Positions 6,729 through 12,216 of a stretch of DNA of 12,216 bases are shown piece by piece (the stretch's first letter is position 1; every line of letters begins with the position of its first letter). The notes under the pieces were generated by a model. The model was not told the DNA's origin and made no database searches. It was given only the letters and a program-made list of their open reading frames with translations. The DNA comes from Gammaproteobacteria bacterium (GTDB taxonomy: Bacteria > Pseudomonadota > Gammaproteobacteria > Steroidobacterales > Steroidobacteraceae), in NCBI GenBank assembly GCA_027451085.1, contig DAIDKA010000341.1, positions 1-12,216 of the forward strand, read 5' to 3'. The position numbers were made by a program, and so were the translations under genes.

Positions 6729-7781
6729 CTAGCGTGCTGCCGCCAGCACCTGGTCCAGCCTGTCAGTGACGGCATCAACCTCGATCAGGTCCATCACTCC
6801 TGGCAGTTCGATCTTTTCCGTCCAGGGCAGCTGCGCCGCCTCCCGGTGACGGAACCGGCGCGCGGCCTCCTCGTAGGCATTCACACACCAGTGGCGCGAC
6901 AGGTACGGGCCGGTGCGGGCCGGATTGGTGGCCGCATACAATCCGATGACCGGCGTGCCCACCATGGTGGCCATATGCGCAGGGCCCGAGTCCGGCGTCA
7001 CCAGCGCCGCGGCACGGGTGAGCAGCGCCAGCAACTCGGGCAGTGAATCCTCGCCGATGCGGTTCTCCAGCCTCTCCCCCGCGGCAGCCTCGATGGCCGT
7101 GGCCATGCGGCGCTCGGCGTCGGTGGGTGCTCCGCACAGCAGCACGCGCATGCCATGCCTGCGCACGGCATGGTCGGCTACCGCGGCATAGCGTTCCGGC
7201 CGCCAGTTGCGCAGTGCGTGGCTGGAACAGGCACTGATGATCAGCGCCGGGCGCTCATCAGTCAGCACCCGCGCCGCCTGCTCCAGGCACTGCTGCGGCA
7301 GCGGCAGGTCCCAGCGCAGGATGCGCTCATGCACCCCCAGGGCCGCGGCAAAGCCGAAAAAGCTGTCGAGCACGTGCTCGCGCACATGCGCGCTGATGGG
7401 TGTGTTGGTGAACAGCCACTGCAGTTCGCGCGCGCGCACGCGGTCGAAACCCACCCGCACGTCCGCGCGGATCTGGCTGGCCATGAGGCTCGCGCGAAAC
7501 GCCAGCTGCATGTGCAGCAGGGCATCGAAACGACGGCCGGCCAGGTCACGGCGCAACTGCCCGATGGCGCCAAGGCCGGCACGCTTGTCCACGGTGATAA
7601 ACTCGACGTCATCCATGACGTTCAGCAGCCGGGATTCAGCTTTGCCGATGACCCACGTGAAGCGGGTGCGAGGCCACGCCTGCTGCAAGGTGCGCAGCAC
7701 GGGGACCACATGGCAGGTATCGCCGATGGCCGACAGGCGCAGGATGCAGACGCTCCCGGGCGCCTCAGGACGGCTCGTCAT
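6729..7781 (-). CDS. Glycosyltransferase family 9 protein (heptosyltransferase-like)
   Basis: GT9 enzymes transfer ADP-heptose to the LPS inner core at the cytoplasmic face of the inner membrane. In this 350-residue product, the N-terminal RLSAIGDTCHVVPVLRTL (15-32) contains the Asp (D21) that aligns with the catalytic base of WaaC. The C-terminal nucleotide-sugar domain carries TPDSGPAHMATMVGTPVIGL (262-281), then YAATNPARTGPY, and NWRPERYA lies at 192-199. Length and motifs fit the WaaC/WaaF superfamily, but the exact acceptor cannot be read, so no symbol is given. The start is ATG 7781, which begins 11 residues before the first conserved strand, although it has no visible ribosome-binding site. 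A GTG at 7835 would add 18 unconserved residues and overlap kdkA. It is divergent from kdkA-waaA, supporting a role in core assembly. Confidence 0.92.
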   Translation of the reverse strand: MTSRPEAPGSVCILRLSAIGDTCHVVPVLRTLQQAWPRTRFTWVIGKAESRLLNVMDDVEFITVDKRAGLGAIGQLRRDLAGRRFDALLHMQLAFRASLMASQIRADVRVGFDRVRARELQWLFTNTPISAHVREHVLDSFFGFAAALGVHERILRWDLPLPQQCLEQAARVLTDERPALIISACSSHALRNWRPERYAAVADHAVRRHGMRVLLCGAPTDAERRMATAIEAAAGERLENRIGEDSLPELLALLTRAAALVTPDSGPAHMATMVGTPVIGLYAATNPARTGPYLSRHWCVNAYEEAARRFRHREAAQLPWTEKIELPGVMDLIEVDAVTDRLDQVLAAAR

Positions 7782-7796
7782 GCAGGTAGAGTGCGC

Positions 7797-8606
7797 ATGA
7801 GCGCAAAGTGGCCACTGGGCTCCGAAGTAAAACACAGGCAGGTGGCGGACGGCACCATGCTATATGACGCCTCCCGGGCCGGCAATTTGCAGGCCGACAT
7901 CTTCGACCTCGCGCAGTTGCGCCAGCGCGGCCTGATCGAAGCTGAAGCCCGGGGCCGTGGCACCGCCTGGTTCATCCGCATGGACAGCCGCCGCTGGGTG
8001 CTGCGGCACTACCGGCGCGGCGGCCTGATGGCGCGCATCTCGGGCGATCGCTACCGCTTCCGCAGCGAGGACGAGACCCGCCCCTTCACCGAATGGCAGC
8101 TCACCTATCACCTGTACCGGGCGGGGCTGCCTGTGCCGGCACCGGTCGCGGCGCGCTACGTCAGACGGGGTGACACCTACAGCGGCGACATCATCACCGA
8201 GCGACTGCCGGACACGCGCACGCTGGCCCAGGCAGTGCAGGAGGGGCCGCAGTCGCTGCTAGCCTGGATCTCCGTCGGCCGCTGCCTGCGTCTGTTCCAC
8301 GACCGCGGGGTGTGCCACGCGGACCTTAACGCCCGCAACATCCTGCTGGGAACCGCACCGGGCCTCAGCACTGCCGTGTGGCTGATCGATTTCGACCGGG
8401 GCGGGCTGCGCAAGCCCGGCTGGTGGAGCGATGCCAATCTCGTGCGGCTGCGACGCTCGCTCGAAAAAATCTCCTGGGGCCTGCCGCCCGAACATTTCAG
8501 CGAGGCTGACTGGCACGGCCTGCTCGACGGCTACCAGCAGGGCCACGCCCAGCGCACCCTGCCGCGTCCGGTCACATCCCCGCAGACCACGCCGCTGGAA
8601 CCGTAG
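7797..8606 (+). CDS. kdkA: 3-deoxy-D-manno-octulosonic acid (Kdo) kinase
   Basis: Phosphorylates the 4-hydroxyl of Kdo on Kdo-lipid A with ATP, at the inner membrane, in LPS inner-core synthesis. In the 269-residue product, WVLRHYRRGG (67-76) holds the nucleotide-binding region and TRPFTEW (94-100) follows. The catalytic loop HADLNARNIL (174-183) contains D176 and N181, and the metal-binding motif LIDFDRG (196-202) follows. NLVRLRRSL-K (214-224) is also typical. The ATG at 7797 has AGGTAGAG upstream. A second ATG at 7857 would shorten the protein by 20 residues and begin at MLYD, where many family members have their first conserved residues, so the start is uncertain. With the 7797 start only 15 bases separate it from the divergent glycosyltransferase, so the promoters would have to lie inside the neighbouring gene. 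It lies 105 bases before waaA. Confidence 0.94.
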   Translation: MSAKWPLGSEVKHRQVADGTMLYDASRAGNLQADIFDLAQLRQRGLIEAEARGRGTAWFIRMDSRRWVLRHYRRGGLMARISGDRYRFRSEDETRPFTEWQLTYHLYRAGLPVPAPVAARYVRRGDTYSGDIITERLPDTRTLAQAVQEGPQSLLAWISVGRCLRLFHDRGVCHADLNARNILLGTAPGLSTAVWLIDFDRGGLRKPGWWSDANLVRLRRSLEKISWGLPPEHFSEADWHGLLDGYQQGHAQRTLPRPVTSPQTTPLEP

Positions 8607-8641
8607 CGCGGTGAAAGCCACGCCCCCGGGACCCTGGCACG

Positions 8642-8707
8642 ATGCAAACCACGCTTTCCATCACGCGCGCACAACGGGCAGCGGGCCGCTTGCTGCCGGA
8701 GGAATAA
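8642..8707 (+). other. 21-codon open frame in the waaA leader, possible leader peptide
   Basis: An ATG at 8642 opens a 21-residue frame (MQTTLSITRAQRAAGRLLPEE) ending in TAA at 8705-8707, four bases before the waaA TTG. Its last codons contain the waaA Shine-Dalgarno. It has no clear ribosome-binding site itself. Nothing shows that it is translated, and the frame may be chance. A hairpin GGCAGC/GCTGCC (8677-8682 and 8692-8697) ends right at the Shine-Dalgarno. Confidence 0.2.
8698..8703 (+). promoter_or_regulatory. Strong Shine-Dalgarno deciding the TTG start of waaA
   Basis: GGAGGA lies eight bases before TTG 8712 and is the strongest ribosome-binding site in the window. This supports the rare TTG start rather than an internal codon. 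Confidence 0.75.
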
Positions 8708-8711
8708 GCTG

Positions 8712-10013
8712 TTGTACACCCTCGCCGCATACCTGCTGGCACCGCTGTACTGTGCCGCGCTGCTATGGCGTGGCCTGCGTGAACCGGGCTACCGCAGTGG
8801 CTTCGGGCAGCGTTTCGGATTCGGCTCCCGCCTCGCATCGCGCACGGTGTGGCTGCACGGTGCCTCCGTGGGGGAGATCCAGGCCGCTGCAGTGGTCGTG
8901 GGGCTGTTCGAGCAGGCACTTCCCGGCATCCGCCTGGTCGTGACCGCGACGACGGCGACGGGGCTGGCGCGGGCGCAAGCGCTGTTCGCAGGCCGGAACA
9001 TCGACGTGCGCTACCTGCCGCTCGATCTGCCCGGCGCGGCGCGGCGCTTCCTTGCGCGGACCCGCCCGCGGCTGGCGCTGATTCTGGAAACCGAGATCTG
9101 GCCCAACCTGTTCCTGGCCTGTCATCGCGCGGGCGTGCCGCTGGTGCTGGCCAGTGCGCGCATCTCCGAGCGCTCCGCCCGGCGCTACGCTCGGCTGGGC
9201 GTGTTCCGCCGCGCCCTGGAGCAGATCGCGCTCGCGGCCGCACAAACCCCGCAGGACGCCGCGCGGCTGCAGGCACTCGGCGTAGCCTGCGGACGTGTGC
9301 AGGTGGTCGGCAATATCAAGGCGGATTTCACGGTGCCGGCCGGGGTGTCAGCACGGGGTGCCATGCTGCGCGCGCGCTGCGCGCCAGCGCGGCCGCTGTG
9401 GGTCGCGGGCAGCACCCATGAAGGCGAAGAGGCGCAGGTGCTCGAAGCACACCGGACCGTGCGCCAGCGGCACCCGGCGTCGCTGCTGGTGCTTGCCCCG
9501 CGGCATCCGCCGCGGTTCCAGGCGGTGGCCGCCTGGCTCACCCGGGAGGGCGTGCCGTTCGTACGCCATTCACAACTGGCGTCCCTGGACACTGCCGCCA
9601 TCACAGCGGCACAGGTGATGGTGGTGGACGGCCTGGGGCAGCTGCTGGACTTCTACGCCGCGGCCGACGTGACCTTCGTCGGCGGCAGCCTGGTGCCCAT
9701 CGGCGGGCATAACCTGCTGGAACCCGCCGCGTTGGGCAGGCCCGTGCTGACCGGCCCGTCATGCGCCAATGCCCCGGACATCGCCCGCACACTGCTCGCC
9801 GGCGGTGCTGCGCGTGTGGTGGGGGATGCAGCCGCGCTGGCCATGGCCGTGGTGGCATTGCTCGATGATCCTGCGGACCGGCAGCGCATGGGCGCTGCCG
9901 CCCTGGCGGCCGTCGAAGCCAGCCGCGGAGCCGCCACACGGCTGTGGGCGCTCATCGCACCGCTCGCCGGCGACTCATCGTTGGTCACCGAACCAGTACA
10001 ATCGGGCCCATGA
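8712..10013 (+). CDS. waaA: 3-deoxy-D-manno-octulosonic acid transferase (Kdo transferase)
   Basis: Transfers Kdo from CMP-Kdo to lipid IVA at the cytoplasmic face of the inner membrane; this is essential for most LPS. The 433 residues match the family's usual 420-430. An N-terminal hydrophobic anchor (2-20) precedes GASVGE (50-55), whose E55 aligns with the catalytic glutamate. ETEIWPNL (126-133), the NIKAD block (201-205), GSTHEGEE (233-240) and the GGHNLLEPAALG donor-site motif (331-342) are all present. The start is TTG with a strong GGAGGA. The 3' end overlaps the DUF6165 gene by four bases (ATGA), indicating translational coupling. Next to a Kdo kinase, the enzyme is more likely to add a single Kdo than two, by analogy with Haemophilus and Vibrio; the sequence alone does not prove this. 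Confidence 0.97.
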   Translation: MYTLAAYLLAPLYCAALLWRGLREPGYRSGFGQRFGFGSRLASRTVWLHGASVGEIQAAAVVVGLFEQALPGIRLVVTATTATGLARAQALFAGRNIDVRYLPLDLPGAARRFLARTRPRLALILETEIWPNLFLACHRAGVPLVLASARISERSARRYARLGVFRRALEQIALAAAQTPQDAARLQALGVACGRVQVVGNIKADFTVPAGVSARGAMLRARCAPARPLWVAGSTHEGEEAQVLEAHRTVRQRHPASLLVLAPRHPPRFQAVAAWLTREGVPFVRHSQLASLDTAAITAAQVMVVDGLGQLLDFYAAADVTFVGGSLVPIGGHNLLEPAALGRPVLTGPSCANAPDIARTLLAGGAARVVGDAAALAMAVVALLDDPADRQRMGAAALAAVEASRGAATRLWALIAPLAGDSSLVTEPVQSGP

Positions 10014-10402
10014 GCGACATCCTCGTACCCATCTCCCCCGGCGAACTGCTGGACAAGATCACCATCCTGCGCATCAAGTCCGTGCGCATCAGCGACGCCA
10101 CCAAGCTCGCCAACGTGCGGCTGGAACTCGAGCTGCTGCTGCAGACCTGGAAGGACTCGGGCCTGGCCACCGGCGGCACGGACTGTGAGCAACAAGCGCT
10201 GCAGGCCGTGAATGAGCGGCTGTGGGACATCGAGGACCGCATCCGCGACAAGGAGGCCGCCAGGGCCTTCGATGCGGACTTCGTGGAACTGGCCCGCTCG
10301 GTTTATATCTGCAACGATGAGCGCGCGGCGCTGAAAAAAAAGATCAACGTCGCGCTGGGCTCGCGCATCGTCGAGGAAAAGTCCTACAAGCCCTACGCCT
10401 GA
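10010..10402 (+). CDS. DUF6165 family protein of unknown function
   Basis: A 130-residue soluble, mostly helical protein with no signal peptide or membrane segment. It has the family's highly conserved N-terminus (ILVPISPGELLDKITILRIK, 4-23) and C-terminus (KKKINVALGSRIVEEKSYKPY, 109-129). It has only two cysteines, so no evident metal site. The ATG overlaps the waaA stop as ATGA, so its translation is probably coupled to waaA. DUF6165 genes are, to my knowledge, repeatedly found by LPS or glycosyltransferase genes, which suggests an envelope-sugar role, but no biochemical function is known to me. Candidate roles (regulator of Kdo transferase, phosphate-sugar binding) are speculation. The DUF6165 name comes from recognition of the conserved termini, not from a search. 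Confidence 0.85.
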   Translation: MSDILVPISPGELLDKITILRIKSVRISDATKLANVRLELELLLQTWKDSGLATGGTDCEQQALQAVNERLWDIEDRIRDKEAARAFDADFVELARSVYICNDERAALKKKINVALGSRIVEEKSYKPYA

Positions 10403-10418
10403 ACATAGCGGGAGCGGA

Positions 10419-10439
10419 CCGCAAAATGTTCGTTTGCGG
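10419..10439. terminator. Hairpin between convergent DUF6165 and zinc-finger genes
   Basis: CCGCAAA (10419-10425) and TTTGCGG (10433-10439) make a perfect 7-bp stem with a 7-base loop, 17 bases after the DUF6165 stop. There is no T-run beyond the stem. CGGGCCCG (10442-10449) and CCCCGGGG (10460-10467) are further GC palindromes in the same 68-base gap. A bidirectional transcript end is likely. Confidence 0.4.
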
Positions 10440-10470
10440 GACGGGCCCGCGTTGCACGGCCCCGGGGAGA

Positions 10471-10671
10471 TCAGCTTTTTAGCGTGAATTCCGCGCTGCA
10501 ATACGGACACATCGCCGAGCCGCCATCCTCCTCGATGGGCAGATACACCCGCGGATGCGAGTTCCACAGATACATCCCCGGCATCGGACAGGCCAGCGGC
10601 AGGTCCGCGGCGGTCACTTCGTACCGATGCTGGGCGTTCGGTTGGATCAGGGGTTTGGTCGTGGCAGACAT
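10471..10671 (-). CDS. zf-CHCC zinc-finger domain protein
   Basis: Small 66-residue protein of the zf-CHCC type, related to the zinc finger of the NDUFS6 subunit of mitochondrial complex I. The likely zinc ligands are C28, H39, C55 and C58, in CPMPGMYLWNSHPRVYLP (28-45) and CPYC (55-58). Its function in bacteria is not established; a structural or redox-associated role is a guess. It is encoded seven bases after glnE on the same strand, so the two are probably co-transcribed. The ATG at 10671 gives a product of typical family form. An ATG at 10692 with AGGA five bases upstream would add seven residues and overlap glnE by 14 bases. That start has the better ribosome-binding site and may be the real one. 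Confidence 0.9.
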   Translation of the reverse strand: MSATTKPLIQPNAQHRYEVTAADLPLACPMPGMYLWNSHPRVYLPIEEDGGSAMCPYCSAEFTLKS

Positions 10672-10677
10672 GGCGCC

Positions 10678-10683
10678 ATTATA
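10678..10683 (-). promoter_or_regulatory. Perfect TATAAT just before the zinc-finger ATG
   Basis: On the minus strand TATAAT ends seven bases before the ATG at 10671, and transcription would start at or next to that ATG (leaderless mRNA). There is no fair -35 at the usual distance. The sequence also encodes the last codons of glnE (GTA TAA), so it may be chance. Confidence 0.2.
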
Positions 10684-12216
10684 CGCCAACATCGCCATCC
10701 TGCTGGAAGGCCATCCGCCACACCACGCTGACCGCCTGCCGCTCCACCTGGAACTCCCCGGCGTCCACCACAGGCTTGCCCCCCTCCAGGGCCAGGCGGT
10801 GAGTGCGCTCCCGGTAGGCCCGGTAGGCGTTCACCAGCCGGTCCACCGTCGCCTGCGGCACCAGGTCCGCCGAAGCCACCGACTCCAGCTGCCGGATGGT
10901 ATCCGAGAACATCATCACCGGTGGATAGCGCAGCGCCCACTGCAGCGCCCAGTACTGCGCCAGGAACTCGATGTCCGCCACGCCACCGGCGTCCTGCTTG
11001 ATGTCGAACTTTCCCGGCCCGCCACGGGACAGTTCCCGGCGCATGCGCTCACGCATCTTGCGCACCTCCTCGCGCAGCCCATCGCGCTGCACGTGGTGCT
11101 GCAGCACGTCCGCGCGCACTGACTCGAACGCCGCGCGCAGGCCGGGCTCACCCGCCACCGCTCGTGCATGCAGCAGCGCCTGGTGTTCCCAGGTCCACGC
11201 CTCGCGGCACTGGTACTCGGCAAAAGCCTTGATGCTGGTGACGTGCATGCCGCCCTTGCCGGACGGGCGCAGCCGCACATCGACCTCGTACAGCCGGCCG
11301 GCGTGCGAATGCACGGTGAGCAGATGCACGATGCGCTGCGCCAGGCGCATGAAAAACACCTGGTTGTCGATGCACGCCGCGCCACAGGTCTCCTGCCGCT
11401 CCCCGTCGGAGTCATGCAGGAACACGAGGTCCAGGTCCGAGGAATACCCCAGCTCACGGCCACCGAGCTTGCCGTAACCTGCGACGGCGATGGCCACCGG
11501 ACGCCGGGCATCGCCCTCACCGCACATGGGAGCGCCGTACTGCGCCGAGATCTGTTGCAGCGACAGCAGCAGCACTTTCTCCAGTATCAGCTCGGCGATG
11601 TCGCTGAGATGATCACTGACCCGCATCACCGGCAGCCGCCCGGTGAGGTCGGCCACCGCCACCCGGAACACCGCCGCGCGCTGGAAATGCCGCAGTGCCT
11701 CCACCTGTCGTTCCGGCTCGTCATCCAGCGAAGAGGCAACCCGCGCATCCAGTTCCCTGCCCAGGTCTGCGCGCCCCGGCAATGTGTCGAACTGCCGTTC
11801 ATCCAGGAGCTCATCCAGCAGCACCGGCGTGGCGGCAATCTGCCGGCTCAGGAAATCGCCGGTGCCGCAGAGCGTGACCAGCCGCGCACGAGCATCCGCC
11901 CGCTCGTTTAGCAGTGCGAAGTAAGCCGAGCGCTGGCCGATCGCCTCCACCACGTTCAACACGCGGCCGAGCACCGCCAGCGGCTCGGATTGGGCGCCGA
12001 TGGCCGTGACCAGCTCGGGCAGCAGCGCCTGCAAGCGTCGCCGGCCAGCGTCATCCAGCCGCCGCACGAAACTCGAACCTCGCAGTGCCAGCAGCCGGCG
12101 CGCGGCCGCCGTCGCAAGGTCGGGATGATTTTCCGCCCCCGGCGGGACATCAGCCGTGGATACGGCAAGCGCGCCGCCCCAGCCGGCCCGCCTGAGGTCC
12201 TGCGCCAGCGCCGGCA
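10679..12216 (-). CDS. glnE: Glutamine synthetase adenylyltransferase/adenylyl-removing enzyme, C-terminal part (5' end outside window)
   Basis: GlnE adds and removes AMP on glutamine synthetase in response to PII and glutamine. The window holds 511 residues, about the C-terminal half of a protein usually near 950. This half is the adenylyltransferase domain. The nucleotidyltransferase core GYGKLGGRELGYSSDLDLVF lies at visible 246-265, with metal-binding D260 and D262, and a third acidic residue in EVDVRLRPSG (310-319). The conserved FDIKQDAGGVADIEFLAQY spans 403-421. The N-terminal adenylyl-removing domain is beyond position 12216. The frame is open to the window end, so the GTG near 12067 is not the start. 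Its stop is seven bases before the zf-CHCC gene. In Pseudomonas the glnE region lies next to LPS core genes, which fits the neighbouring waa block. Confidence 0.97.
   Translation of the reverse strand, partial: PALAQDLRRAGWGGALAVSTADVPPGAENHPDLATAAARRLLALRGSSFVRRLDDAGRRRLQALLPELVTAIGAQSEPLAVLGRVLNVVEAIGQRSAYFALLNERADARARLVTLCGTGDFLSRQIAATPVLLDELLDERQFDTLPGRADLGRELDARVASSLDDEPERQVEALRHFQRAAVFRVAVADLTGRLPVMRVSDHLSDIAELILEKVLLLSLQQISAQYGAPMCGEGDARRPVAIAVAGYGKLGGRELGYSSDLDLVFLHDSDGERQETCGAACIDNQVFFMRLAQRIVHLLTVHSHAGRLYEVDVRLRPSGKGGMHVTSIKAFAEYQCREAWTWEHQALLHARAVAGEPGLRAAFESVRADVLQHHVQRDGLREEVRKMRERMRRELSRGGPGKFDIKQDAGGVADIEFLAQYWALQWALRYPPVMMFSDTIRQLESVASADLVPQATVDRLVNAYRAYRERTHRLALEGGKPVVDAGEFQVERQAVSVVWRMAFQQDGDVGV

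Noticed and set aside
6714..6748. Near-tandem repeat of AGCGTG-CTGCCGC type at the end of the glycosyltransferase gene
   Set aside because: Only two imperfect units of about 15 bases, explained by Ala-rich coding at the protein's C-terminus.
7155..7796. Upstream extension of the kdkA frame by 214 codons
   Set aside because: The extension is antisense to the glycosyltransferase gene and has no family similarity. KdkA proteins are about 240-270 residues.
9653..10567. Minus-strand open frame of 304 codons across waaA and the DUF6165 gene
   Set aside because: Antisense to two motif-rich genes; Ala/Arg/Ser-rich shadow with no domain.

Overview
This is an ordinary-looking, GC-rich stretch of a Gram-negative chromosome with dense bacterial genes. 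Four things point to a gammaproteobacterium, possibly a Chromatiales or Ectothiorhodospiraceae-like lineage: Kdo-based LPS core genes (kdkA, waaA), a TolC-type outer-membrane channel, a glnE followed by a CHCC zinc-finger gene, and a membrane pyrophosphatase. The lineage is inferred from gene content and protein resemblance only; no marker in the window fixes it. I see no mobile element, CRISPR array, tRNA, rRNA or phage gene.

Layout. Positions 1-1500 hold the C-terminal third or so of a membrane-bound ion-pumping pyrophosphatase (+), a small convergent gene of unknown function (-) and msrB (+). Positions 1519-1596 form a long stem structure between convergent genes. Positions 1620-3911 (-) encode a membrane-anchored HAMP/PAS/GGDEF/EAL cyclic-di-GMP protein with both catalytic motifs present. 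Positions 4139-6665 (+) hold a PIMT-like methyltransferase, a single-domain rhodanese and a TolC-family channel. The channel has its own AT-rich, palindrome-containing upstream region. Positions 6729-7781 (-) encode a family 9 (heptosyltransferase-like) glycosyltransferase. Divergent from it, 7797-10402 (+) encodes Kdo kinase, Kdo transferase (TTG start with a strong Shine-Dalgarno) and a DUF6165 protein overlapping waaA by ATGA. Positions 10471-12216 (-) hold a zf-CHCC protein just downstream of the C-terminal adenylyltransferase half of glnE, which runs off the window.

How the genes work together. kdkA, waaA, the DUF6165 gene and the divergent glycosyltransferase form a small LPS inner-core block. 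Kdo kinase beside Kdo transferase suggests a lipid A carrying a single phosphorylated Kdo, as known from Haemophilus, Vibrio and Bordetella. TolC is an envelope export channel. The pyrophosphatase (energy), MsrB (oxidative repair), GGDEF-EAL protein (c-di-GMP signalling) and GlnE (nitrogen control) are separate housekeeping functions.

No gap between genes exceeds 300 bases; the largest are 3912-4138 and 925-1095. I did not find convincing evidence for a new multi-gene system. The best leads are unexplained DNA/RNA structures (710-740, 966-990, 1519-1596, 5201-5218), the small unknown gene at 625-924, the DUF6165 protein, and the divergent PIMT-like/rhodanese pair.
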